Below, one piece after another: positions 1 to 10,310 of a stretch of 64,000 nt of DNA; positions within the stretch are counted from its first letter, which is position 1; each line of letters opens with the position of its first letter. The notes beneath the pieces were generated by a model. It did not search any database and was not told the origin of the DNA. It was given only the letters and a program-made list of their open reading frames with translations. The position numbers were made by a program, and so were the translations under genes. Source of the DNA: Callorhinus ursinus (Eukaryota > Chordata > Mammalia > Carnivora > Otariidae). The stretch spans positions 2,633,800 to 2,697,799 of the forward strand of contig NW_020312775.1 in NCBI RefSeq assembly GCF_003265705.1, read 5' to 3'.

Positions 1-220
1 GAATTTAGTAATTCATCAGTTGCATACAACTCCCAGTGCTCATTACTTCAAGTGCTGTCCTTAATACCCATCACTCAGTTACCTGTCTCCCTACCCACCT
101 CCCCTTAGGCAACCCTCAGTTTGTTTCCTATAGTTAAGAGTCTCTTATGGTTTGTCCCCCTCTCTGTTTCATCTTATTGTATTTTTCCTTCCCTTCCCAT
201 ACATTCATCTGTTTTGTTTC

Positions 221-3200
221 TTATATTCCACATATGAGTGAAATCCTATGGTATTTGTCTTTCTCTGACTGACTTATTTCGCTTAGCAAAATACCTTCTA
301 GTTCAATCCACAACGTTGCAAATGGCAACATTTCATTCTTTTTGATGGCTGAGTAATTTTCCATTGCATACCACATCTTCTTTATCCATTCATCTGTTGT
401 TTGACATCTGGGATGTTTCCATATTGTGGCTATTGTGGACATTGCTGCTATAAACATCAGGTTTCATATGCCCTTTCAAATCACTATGTTTGTATCCTTT
501 TGATAAGTACGTAATAGTGCAATTACTGGGTCACAGGGTAACTCTATTTTAACTTTTTGAGGTACTTCCATGCTGTTTTCCAGAGTGGCTGCCTCAGTTT
601 GCACTCCCACTAACAGTGTAAGAAGGTTCTCATTTCTCCACATCCTTGCCAACATCTGTTGTTCTTCTAGTTTTGTTGACTGTTTCCTTTATTGTGCAAA
701 AACTTTTTATCTTGATCAAGTCCCAATAGTTCATTTTTGCTTTTGTTTCCCTTGAATTTGGAGATGTGTCTAAGAAGAAGTTGCTGTGGCCTAGGTTGAA
801 GAGGTTGCTGCTTGTGTTCTCCTCTAGGATTTTGATAGATTTCTGTCTCACATTTAGATCTTTCATCCATTTTGAGGTGTTCTGTGTGTGTGTGTGTGTG
901 TGTGTGTTTGTGGTGTAAGAAAATGGTCCAGTTTCATTCTTCTGCATGTGGCTGTCCAACTTTCCCAACATCATTTGTTGAAGAGACTATCTTTTTTCCG
1001 TTGGATATTTTCTCCTGATTTGTCAAAGATTAGTTGACCATAAAGTTGAGGGTCCATTTCTGGGTAATCTACTTTGTGCCATTGGTCTATGTGTCTGTTT
1101 TTGTGCCAGTACCAAACAGTCTCAATCACTACAGCTTTGTAATACAGCTTGAAGTCTGAGATTGTGATACCTCCAGCTTTTGTTTTCTTCTCAACATCCC
1201 TTTGACTATTTCAGGTCTTTTCTGGTTCCATACAGATTTTAGGATTGTTTGTTCCAACTCTATGAAAAATGCTGGTGGCATTTTAATAGGGATTGCATTG
1301 AATGTGTAGATTGATCTTGGTAGCATAGACATTTTAACAATATTTGTTCTTCCAATCCAAGAGCATGGAATGTTTTTCCATTTTTTTGTGTCTTTCTCAA
1401 TTTCTTTCATAAGCATTCTATAGTTTTCAGAGTACAGATCCTTTACCTCTTTGGTTAGGTTTATTCCTAGGTATCTTATGGTATTTGGTACAATTATAAA
1501 TGGGATTGATTCCTTTCTGATGCCTCATTGTTAGTGTATAGAAATGCAACTGACTTCTGTGCATTTATTTTATATCCTGTGACTGTGTTGAATTCCTTTG
1601 TCAGTTCTAGCAATTTTTTGGTGGAGTCTTTTGTATTTTCTACATAGAATATCATGTCCTCTGTGAAGAGTGAATGTTTGACTTCTTCTTTGCCAATTTG
1701 GATGTCTTCTATTTCTTTTTGTTGTCTGCTGGGGCTAGGACTTCCAGTACAATGTTGAACAACAGCAGTAAGTGTGGATATCCCTGTCATGTTCCTGACC
1801 TTAGGAGAAAAGCTCTCAGTTTTTCCCCACTGAGGATGATATTTGCTGTGGGTTTTTGTACATGGCTTTTATGATATTTAGGTATATTTTCTCTATCTCT
1901 ACGCAGCAGAAAGTTGTTTTTTTTTTTGTCAAGAAAGAATGCTGTATTTTGTCAAATGCTTTTTCTGCATCTACTGAGAGGATCATATTGTTCTTGTGTC
2001 TTTCTTTTATTAATGTGGTGTATCACATTGATTTGCAGATGTTGAACCATACTTGCAGCACAGGAATGAATCCCACTTGGTTGTGAGGAATAATCATTTT
2101 GACGTACTGTTGGATCCTATTAGCTAGTATCTTGGTAAAAATTTTTGCATTCATATTCATCAGGGATATTGGTCTGTAATTCTCCTTTATGGTGAGGTCT
2201 TTGTCTGGTTTGGGGATCAAGGTAATGCTGGCCACATAGAATGAGTTTGGAAGTTTTCCTTCGATTCCTATTTTTTAAAGCAGTTTCAGAAAAATAGGTG
2301 TTAATTCTTCTTTAAATGTTTGGTAGAATTCTGCTGGGAAGCCATCTGGCCCTGGACTCTGGTTTTTGGGAGATTTTTGATTACTGATTCAATTTCCTTG
2401 CTGCTTATGGATCTGTTCAGGTTTTTATTTCTTCCTTTCTCATTTTTGGTAGTTTATATGTTTCTAAGAATATGTCTTTTTCTTCTACATTGCCTAATTT
2501 GTTGACATATAATTGCCCATAATATTATTTTACAATTGTATTTCTTTGGTGTTGGTTGTGATCTTTCCTCTTTCATGAATGATTTTATTTATTTGGATCC
2601 TTTCCTTTTTCCTTTGATAAATCTGGCTAGGGGTTTATCCATCTTACTAATTCTTTCAAAGAACCAACTCCTAGTTTTGTTGATCTGTGCTATTTTTTTA
2701 TTTCCATATCATTGATTTCTGCTCTAATCTTTATTATTTCTCTTCTCCTGCTGGGTTTAGGAGAAGATTTGCTGTCTGCTAATCTTTTTTGCTATTCTTT
2801 TTCCAGCTCTTTTATGTGTAAGGTTAGGTTGTATATTTGACACTTTTGTTGTTTCTTGAGAAAGACCTGTACTGCTATATATGTCCCTCTTAGTACCGCT
2901 TTTGCTGCATCCCAAAGGTTCTGAACTGTTGTGTTTTCATCTTCATTTGCTTCCATATATATATTTTTAAATTTTTCTTTAATTTCCTGGTTGACCCATT
3001 CACTCTTTAGTAGGATGTTCTCTAACCTCCATGTATTTGTGTTCCTTCCAAATGGTTTCTTGTGAATGACTTCACCTTTTAAAGCATTGTGGTCTGAGAA
3101 TATGCATGGCATAATCTCGGTCTTTTTATACTGGTTGAGACCTTATTTGTGACCCAGTATGCGATCTATTCTGGAGAATATTCCATGTGCATTCGAGAAG

Positions 3201-3772
3201 AATGTGTATTCTGTTGCTTCAGAATGAAATCATCTGAATATATCTGTAAATCCATCTGATTCACTGTATCATTCAAATCCCTTGTTTCCTTGTTGATATT
3301 CTGTTTAGATGATCTGTCCATTGCTGCAAGGGGGTATTAAATCCCATACCTTTATTATATTATTATCAATGTCTTTCTTTAATTTTGTTATTAATTGGTT
3401 TATGTATCTGGGTGCTCCCAATTTAGGGGCATAAATATTTACAATTGTTAGATTTTTTGTTGGATAGACCCTTTTATTTTGATATAGTTTCCTTCTTCAT
3501 CTTTTATTACAATCTTTGGTTTACAATCTAGTTTTTTTGATATGTGGATTGCTACCCCAGCTTTCTTTTGATGTCCATTAGCATGATAAATTTTTCTCCA
3601 CTGTCTCACTTTCAATCTGCAGGTGTCTTTGCATCTAAAATGGAACTCTTATAAACAGCATGTCGATGGGTCTTTTTTTTTTAATCCAATCTGATACCCT
3701 ATGTCTTTTTATTGGAGCATTTAGTCCATTCACATTTAGGGTAATTATTGACCTATGTGAATTTAGTGCCAT
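221..3772 (-). pseudogene. L1-A ORF2 remnant (endonuclease/reverse transcriptase)
   Basis: Would encode the L1 endonuclease, reverse transcriptase and C-terminal Cys-rich protein that nicks DNA and primes reverse transcription. The start is taken at 3772, where the frame reads MALNSHRSIITLNVNGLNAP, matching the conserved ORF2 N-terminus. The endonuclease region (about 2790-3770) keeps the SDH motif in PCIFSDHNALK. In the reverse transcriptase, the usual FADD reads FTED (1656-1667), so one catalytic Asp is Glu. The C-terminal end around 221-457 has the typical STDEWIKKMW-like and EYYSAIKKNE-like strings. The frame is broken many times over about 1,180 codons, close to family length. Not functional. 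Confidence 0.9.
881..907. repeat. (TG)n microsatellite inside L1-A
   Basis: A run of about 13 TG units expanded inside ORF2 of L1-A, where other L1 copies read TTTTGTGTATGGTGTAAG. It arose after insertion by slippage of a short GT-rich seed. Confidence 0.9.
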
Positions 3773-3854
3773 TGTATTACCTGTATAGTCACTATTTTTG
3801 TAGATTGTTTCTGTTCCTTTCTGATCTTTGTTATTCTTGGGCTCTGTCTTCACT

Positions 3855-4728
3855 CAAAGGATACCCTTTAATTTTTCTTGCAGGGCTGGTTTAGTGTTCA
3901 CAATTTCCTTTAGTTTTTGTTTTCCCTGGAAACTCTATCTTTCCTTCTATTTGGAATAACATCTTGCTGGATAAAGTATTCTTGGCTGCATATTTTTCCT
4001 ATTTAGCACATTGAATATATCATGCCAGTCCTTTCTGGCCTGCCAGGTCTCTGTGGACAGGTCTGCTGCCAGCCTTATGTTTCTACCCTTGTAGATTAAG
4101 GATCTTTTGTTCTTATCTGCTTTCAAGATTTTCTCTTTATTTCTGAAATTTGCAAGCCTCACTATTATATGTCATAGTGTTGACCTATTTTTATTGATTT
4201 GGAAGGGGGTTCTCTGTGCTTCCTGGACTTGAATGCCTGTGTCCTTCCTCAGATTAGGGAAGTTCTCAGCTATAATTTGTTCAAATAAAATTTCTGCCCC
4301 TCCTTCATCTTCTGGGACTCCTATTATCCAGATATTATTTTGCTTTATGGTAACACTGATTTCTTGAAGTCTCCCTTCACGATCCAGTAGTTGTTTTTCT
4401 CTTTTTCCCAGCTTCCTAACTTTCCACCGTTTTGTCTTCTCTATCAGTGACTCTCTCTTCTGCCTCACTTATTCTTGCTGTTAGAGCCTCCATTGTGACT
4501 GCATCTCAGTAATGGCATTTTTAATTTTAGCCTGATTAGATTTTAGTTCTTTTATTTCTACAGTAAAGGATTCTCTAGTGTCTTCTATACTTTTTTTAAA
4601 CCCAACTAGTAGCCTTATAATCATTGTTTTGAAAGTACTGACATCTTCCTTATATCCATATTGATTAAATCCCTGGCAGTGAGTACTACCTCTTATTCTT
4701 TCTTTTGGGGTGAGTTTCTCCATTTCAT
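3855..4728 (-). pseudogene. L1-A ORF1 remnant (RNA-binding protein)
   Basis: Relic of the L1 ORF1 RNA-binding chaperone. The start at 4728 gives MKWRNSPQKKE and then a stop at codon 12. The following peptide (EVVLTARDLINMDI) aligns with ORF1 of L1-J near 63710. Coiled-coil-type sequence with KSIEDTRESFTVEIKELKSN lies around 4481-4723, and the C-terminal domain string NMQPRILYPAR around 3990-4020. Several frameshifts separate these blocks. Length is normal for an ORF1. Dead. Confidence 0.87.
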
Positions 4729-6276
4729 CTTTATGTCCAGAAATGAATAGAATAAAGAGAGAGAAAAGTCAGAAATAAGAATAACACCAGAAAAAAAAAC
4801 AACAAAACAAACCAGCAGAAAACAAAATAAGAAAAAAATCAAACAAACAGTAAAACAGAACAAAGCACTAAACTATATCCTGGACGTATTTTGGTCTGTT
4901 TGTTAAAAAAACAAAGCAAAACAAAACAAACAACTAGATTCCAAAATAGGAAAGAAAAATGTTATATATATACAAAAATAATAAAGTTAAATAAAATACA
5001 GTGAAAGGAAACCAAAAGTAAATATACATATGTAATATATATAAAAAATTATTTTTTTAATAAAAATAAAAATTTTTTTTAATAAAAATAAAAATTAAAA
5101 AAAGAATTGAAGAAAATGAGAAAGTAGCTGAAAAAAATAAAACTGAAAGACTAAGGAATAATAAAAACCCAAAAAACAAAAACAAACAAACAAACAAACA
5201 AAAAACACAAGAATTCTATATACTGTTTCCCCCAAGACATGAAGTTTTGCAGTTCTCTATGATTGGTAAACTTGGCACTATCTAGTTGTTCTTCCTGGTC
5301 TTCTGGGTGAGGGTCCTGTTGCACTGATTCTCAGTTTTCCTTGCCCTTGGAATTGCTCCTCCCTTGCCAGGGACGCGGGCTCAGGATAAGCCACTCTGGA
5401 TTCCACTATATGGTGCTGTTTTTTTTTTTTTCTTTTCCCTGAAGGCTTTCAGCACTGATGGAGGGGTGAATGAAAATGGTGGCACCCCAATCTCTAGTCC
5501 CAAAGCTGAAAGTTCATGCCCCTCAGTCTTCAGTGAGCCCTCATGGAGAAGCTTACTCTGCTCTCACTGGTTTCTGACCAAACTCTTTGTTCACCCAGCC
5601 TGTGACCAAGGGTTTTTATCCCAGGAATGCAACTTAGTTCGAGTCTCCAAACTTTACAGTCTTGCAGTAGGGACCCACGCGAGGGGGAGAGAGGGTAGGA
5701 GGTCCTGCTATGCTTCTGCCTTTTGTCGGGCCCCTGCTTGGAGAGAGGTCATGCAACTGTGCTGTGGTTCATATTTTATGGCAACACCAAGCAGAAAGCT
5801 GGCACCTAGACTTGCTATTTTCAGCTGGCTTCCCCACTCTAATTCTTGGGAACTCTGTGGCACTCAAGCACCCCCTTTCTTCATGTGACCCTGGGGATCC
5901 TGAGACCATGCTCTTTCATGTGGGATTCTGCCCCACTTCACAACCTGAGCACTTTTAAACTGGGGATGTCCCCACCTTAGCAGATTTTTGAAAGTTCTGA
6001 TTTTCCACTCCGCTTCTTATAATACTTTGTGATAGCCTCCTCAAGTAGGCTCCCTCCCCTCCATATATCTTCATATATATCACTCTGGATTCACATCTCT
6101 GCATCTCCTACCTTACAAAAAGTGGTTGCTTTTCTATTTGTAGAATTGCAGCAATTCTTTTCTCAGAGCTCTGATTGATTTTGCAGGTGTTCAGAATGAT
6201 TTGATAACTATCTAGCTGAATTGCTGGAACCAGAAGAAATTGAGGTCTGCTATTCCTCTGCCATCTTAACTCCTCT
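4729..6276 (-). promoter_or_regulatory. L1-A 5' UTR / internal promoter
   Basis: Region upstream of ORF1 on the minus strand. It has two parts: an A-rich plus-strand block (about 4741-5220, so T-rich in the sense of the L1) next to ORF1, and a more GC-rich block (5260-6276) ending in the L1 5' head. L1-J shows the same plan. Contains the motif CAAGATGGC-type head (here TAAGATGGCAG), matching the YY1-site position known at L1 5' ends. Promoter activity is inferred from family knowledge and unlikely to survive here. Confidence 0.7.
5364..5958 (+). other. Antisense ORFs in L1-A 5' UTR
   Basis: Two overlapping plus-strand frames, antisense to the L1: 5364-5888 (174 codons) and 5710-5958 (82 codons). 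The 82-codon product aligns without gaps, over about 65 residues, with antisense frames in L1-H (48016-48285) and L1-J (62174-62545). Shared residues include VG-LLGE, LWQ--AES, AGFPTLI and DP--PET. The 174-codon frame also matches an L1-H frame, ending in the shared string FMATPS. No known domain. Primate L1s have an antisense ORF0 in the 5' UTR; this could be a carnivore counterpart, or simply a stop-poor sequence. Coding is unproven. Confidence 0.45.
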
Positions 6277-6489
6277 CCTTCAATTCCTTTTTAAAAGTTT
6301 CTTATTTTCCAGACCTGAATGAATATTTTGTATTATCTCTACTAAAGAAGAATTTCTATATCTCACGTTTCATTGTACATCTCATTAAATTCCTTTAAGC
6401 TGGTCTAGTTGATGTCCAGGGAGTACAGTCACAAGAGTACAAGTTTATTACAAAATAATTTATGAGTATTAAGTATGTCTTTGCACAAT
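6277..6489. other. Unassigned, no feature seen
   Basis: Flank of L1-A on its 5' side. AT-rich with no open frame, repeat edge or motif that I recognise. Confidence 0.5.
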
Positions 6490-6600
6490 TTCATTCAGAT
6501 AATATTTATTGAACATTTAATATGTGCAAGACCTTGTGAATAGAGAGACAAACAAAAAATAACCTGTGCCCTACAGGAATTTATACTATAGAAGGTGAAA
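6490..6600 (-). mobile_element. L2 3'-end fragment
   Basis: The stretch starting TTCATTCAGATAATATTTATT and ending near ACAGGAATTTATACTATAG matches, with decay, the antisense of the L2 3' end (CATTCAACAAATATTTATTG...GGAGCTTACATTCTAG). An ancient mammalian LINE-2 relic with no coding content. Confidence 0.65.
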
Positions 6601-7219
6601 GAGAGAAGAGAAAGGCGGGAAAATGAATTAATTTTATTGCATATCTACTAAGGGCAACAATTTTGGAAAGACACTATTAACTTCAATTTTATAGATGTGG
6701 AAACTAAAACTCAGAAATCTCTCTGTTGGAAATAAAATATGAGTTAGCTTTGAAAAGAAGAGTTAGAATTGGCAACATGTTTAAGGGAGAAATTGCATCC
6801 CAGGGAAAGCAAATGAAATGACTTGGAGGCATTGAGATCATGCTGTATTTAAAGGACTTAAGAATTTCAGTTTAAAAAAAGAGAATTTCAGTATGGATTT
6901 CAGTATAGAATGTTTTTAGATTAGTAACCAGAGATTAAACTGCTTCAGTAGACAGTACCTTATAGCAGGGTATTGTATGTTATCCAAGGAAATTTAAACT
7001 TTACCCTAAGATGAGAGAGTATAATTTAAGTATTTTAAGCTGGGAAAGACAAAATATTGGTTATGTAAAGATTGACACCTTTTGAATTTAGATTCTCAAT
7101 ATTTCCTTTTTCTTAAGTATTATAAAAAAAAATGAGCTCCCTTTTAAATTACTTACCAACTCATTTTATATAGCTTCAAATTGACATTTCCCTCCTGAAT
7201 CTTGTTTCATCCACATTCC
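6601..7219. other. Unassigned low-copy DNA
   Basis: AT-rich, no coding signal. A faint MIR-like string (TAGATGTGGAAACTAAAACTCAG, 6690-6715) suggests a very decayed minus-strand MIR, but it is too short to call. Confidence 0.4.
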
Positions 7220-7230
7220 AATAGGAGTTT

Positions 7231-7437
7231 TTGTTTTTGTTTTTGTTTTTAAGATTTTATTTATTTATTTGACAGACAGAGAGCACAGGTAAGCAGAGTG
7301 GCAGGCAGAGGGAGAGGGAGGAGCAGGTTCCCTGCTGAGCAGAGAGCCTGATGTGGAGCTTGATCCCAGGACCCTGGGATCATGACCTGAGCTGAAGGCA
7401 GACACCTTTAACCAAATGAGCCACCCAGGTGCCCCCC
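7231..7437 (-). mobile_element. Can-SINE, minus strand
   Basis: tRNA-Lys-derived SINE read on the minus strand: head at the right end (reverse of GCCACCCAGGTGCCCC), GA-rich middle, AAGATTTTATTTATTTATTT at the left, then a T/G-rich tail. Flanked by an imperfect target-site duplication AATAGGAGTTT (7220-7230) and AACAGGAGTTT (7438-7448). Mobilised by L1 proteins in trans. The box A/B tRNA promoter lies in the right-hand 80 bases. Confidence 0.95.
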
Positions 7438-7448
7438 AACAGGAGTTT

Positions 7449-8280
7449 CAATTAAAGAGCCATAGGAGACTTGTAAAATGATCATTTTATGAAAAAGAGA
7501 TGATTTACTTTGTCATTTCCCTTTGGGCAACCTAGAAACAAGTTTACTTTTGCCTGATCCCTGGGATCCAGGTATCTCCCAGCCAGTTAAACATAAGTCT
7601 TGAAGGAACTCACATCAGTTCATGATTAACACAAAACAAAAACTGGTGGTTCTTACTCTGGGATATTTGTGAATTCCCAAAAATTGGAAGGAAGTTTTTG
7701 TATGGTATATGTACGTTTTTCCTGTGTGAGACTCAAACTTAAGGAGATTTTTTAATTTGTCTAAAATTTAAATACTAAGAACTACCATGAAGATAATTTG
7801 AGATTCATTTGGTTCTAAAATCAAATCCTGTAGTTTAAATTCCAGTTCTCTACTGTAATTTTCAGATGGCCTTATGTCTATGTATCTGTCTAACATTTTG
7901 AGTATGTAATATATAGAACTGTGATGAAATACAGTATATGGTTTTGTTATAATAACAGATTACCTTGTAAATCTACCAAAACCATAAAAAATATCTGATC
8001 ACTCATGGTAATACCTTAGTTTATATTCTTATTAGAATAGAACAACAACAACAAAAACTATATAAGGAAGACCAAATGCTGCTTAGATCTAATTTATTTC
8101 ACTCCTCCATTTGCATTTTAACATTTTCATGGGTACAAATAGTTATGGTTGAACAGTGGTTTAACCTCATCTAATAATGTATATTATAGATAAATTCAGA
8201 AATTATGACACATTGATTATCATCATTATGACTTACAGAAAACATGTAATAAGATACGTTAAAAGCCTCTATCATTATTT
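7449..8280. other. Unassigned low-copy DNA
   Basis: No ORF above 60 codons and no recognisable repeat. AT-rich, with an (AAC)n-like patch at 8040-8060. Confidence 0.45.
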
Positions 8281-8297
8281 ATAGTATGCTTTTTTTT

Positions 8298-8483
8298 ACA
8301 GATTTTATTTATTTGATAGAGAGAGACACAATGAGAGAGGGAACATAAGCAGGGGGAGTGGGAGAGGACAAAGCAGGCTTCCCGCAGAGCAGGGAACCCG
8401 ACGCGGGGCTCGATCCCGGGACCCTGGGATCATGACCTGAGATGAAGGCAGACACTTAACCGACTGAGCCACCCAGGCGCCCC
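8298..8483 (-). mobile_element. Can-SINE, young-type, minus strand
   Basis: Full-length minus-strand Can-SINE with several intact CpGs (CCCGACGCGGGGCTCGATCC), suggesting recent insertion. A target-site duplication of about 17 bases, ATAGTATGCTTTTTTTT (8281-8297) and ATAATATGCTTTTTTTT (8484-8500), differs at one position. Inserted at the left edge of, or just before, an old L1ME 3' UTR. Confidence 0.96.
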
Positions 8484-8826
8484 ATAATATGCTTTTTTTT
8501 TATAATGAAAAGGGTAAAATTGAAAACATGCATATATCTTCTAAAAATAACATAGATGGATAAATAAGAATCTATGAAATTGGTTACCCGTAAGTCATGT
8601 GTGTGTGATACTTTTCTGTGGAAGGAATGGGGAGGAAGTAAAAATAATTGTGTTGCTCTATATATACAAAGAATAAGCTTAAATAAACTAGAATGGGGTA
8701 AAACTCTTTAAAATTGAATGCAGGTAGAAACTAATGTACCCAGCTGTATATCAAATGAGTAACATAATCAAACTTCAAGGGAATGAAGAACTAACTCATG
8801 CAACATTTTTTAAAAATAGTACTTTG

Positions 8827-8850
8827 ACTATATATAGTACTATATATAGT
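8827..8850. repeat. 24-bp perfect palindrome
   Basis: ACTATATATAGT-ACTATATATAGT reads identically on both strands with no spacer. It is bracketed by AGTACTTT direct repeats (8818 and 8848). It could fold as a cruciform; most likely a local TA expansion. Confidence 0.85.
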
Positions 8851-9870
8851 ACTTTCAATGTAAGGGGATAAAAGAACTTCAAATAGAATTGCAAATAACT
8901 CTTGAACACCTTTCAATAGGCAGATAGATGAGATAGAGATAGAAAGATAATAGATAATAGGTAAATATTTTGAAAAGAGTTTGTATGTATTGTTGGAGCA
9001 ATCAAATATGTAAATGTGTACTTTATTTTAGAGTGGGAGCTTGAATTTTTTATTATGGAAGAAAGGAGATACAACTGAATTAAGAAGGTCAAGAACTATG
9101 TGGGGGTAGACTGGAACTGGAGATATAAGTATAAACCTGTGATTTTCTAGCTCTGTCAGCTGAAAGGGCATAAAACCAATAATATTCTGCAAAACACTCA
9201 GATTTCTGTTTCTAACTATCAATCCCCACCAACAGGAGCTCTTTGAAGAGATTTCTATGCTGGGGTTGACATCAAGTAAAGCACAAGATGAGCCTGGAAC
9301 ATCTTGTGCCACTAATTAAAGAAAGTATTCAAAAAATGATGAGGGCATATCAAAAATATAGCTTGAAAGGGTTCCCACTGGTCAAATCTAGGAAAATTGG
9401 AGGAATGTAATATAACCTATTTATTTTTTTAAAGATAGGAATCTGAGTTCATGCTGATCATGAATACATAATAAATACATAAATTAAGAGGGGTGAGAAA
9501 GTGCTTTCTTACAGTAGAACGCTTACTAATAAATGTGAAGGAAGTAGTAGTGTTGGGGAAAAATCACCATTGTATAACCATTATCTTAAAGATTGGTTCA
9601 GGCAAGAATAATCAGTGGATGTCAAATCCAGGGAAGAAGGGTGAGAGATTGACAAGGAGCTGTGTAATGGCATGGCCTCAAAGTGTCTCTACAAAGACAG
9701 ATTATTACTTGCAAGGGAAAAGCTAGTAATGATACAGTGGAGAAACCTAACAATGTCTTGACCTGGTGACCCAAATTAACATCAATAAAGCACAGATTGT
9801 CATTATGTGCTTCTAGTTGTAACATACTGAGAAAGTGAAGACAGAGCATTATGTAGTATTCTGGCTGTGG

Positions 9871-9966
9871 ATACAGATAAATGATAGATTAGATAGATAA
9901 TAGATGATAAATAGATGATAGGTGATAGATGATAGATTAGATAGATGATAGATAGATAGATAGCTA
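9871..9966. repeat. GATA-type microsatellite
   Basis: About 95 bases of imperfect (GATA/TAGA)n with interrupted TAGATGATAA and TAGGTGATAG variants. A related short patch occurs at 8925-8960. Likely length-variable. Confidence 0.92.
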
Positions 9967-10104
9967 ATAGAGAAAGGGCACAAATAAAGCAAAAATTTAA
10001 GATTTGGAAAATCTAGATAAAATATATGTGGGTGTTCTTTGTAACATTCTTGATACTTTTCTGCAATCTTGGAATTATCTCAAAATTATTTCAAAAAAAA
10101 TTTT

Positions 10105-10310
10105 TAAAGTGCATAAGCTAGTAAATTTTAAATGTTCTCATCACCAAGAAAAAAAAAGAAATGGTAATTATTGAACATGATGGAGGTGGTAGCTAATGTT
10201 ATGGTGGTAATCATTCTGCAATATATAAGCATATCAAATCAATAGGCTGTACATATTAAACTTACACAATGTTATATGCCAGTTATATCTCAATAAAGCT
10301 GGAAAAAAAT
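10105..10310 (+). mobile_element. L1M 3'-end fragment
   Basis: Plus-strand L1 tail. The order AATGTTCTCATCACCAAG, GGTGGTAATCATTCTGCAAT, ATTAAACTTACACAATGTTA, TCAATAAAGCTGGAAAAAAA is that of the 3' UTR of mid-age mammalian L1M families, ending in an AATAAA signal and a short A-run. No coding part. Confidence 0.75.

Larger units (their letters stand above)
1..6276 (-). mobile_element. L1-A, near-full-length LINE-1
   Basis: Autonomous non-LTR retrotransposon read on the minus strand. From right to left it shows a 5' head (AAGATGGCAGAGGAATAG near 6250-6270), a 5' UTR, ORF1, ORF2 and a 3' UTR. The 3' tip and poly(A) lie just outside the window: other copies have about 60 more bases. Both ORFs carry frameshifts and stops, and few CpGs remain in the 5' UTR, so it is old and dead. 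Its 5' UTR is the same type as in L1-H and L1-J. No target-site duplication can be checked because the 3' end is missing. Assignment as L1 is firm; the subfamily is not resolved. Confidence 0.93.
8500..10095 (+). mobile_element. L1ME-type 3' UTR relic
   Basis: Blocks such as AGCACAAGATGAGCCTGGAA, TCCCACTGGTCAAATCTAGG and, near the end, GGTGTTCTTTGTAACATTCTTG...CTTTTCTGCAATCTTGGAATT agree with the long 3' UTR of old L1ME elements. The left limit is uncertain; 9000-10095 is the better supported part. It contains the GATA microsatellite at 9871. Small frames here (for example 9028-9312 and 9493-9726) are not genes. Confidence 0.6.

Noticed and set aside
9871..9966. CRISPR-like spaced repeats
   Set aside because: Simple GATA microsatellite with no unique spacers, in a mammalian genome.
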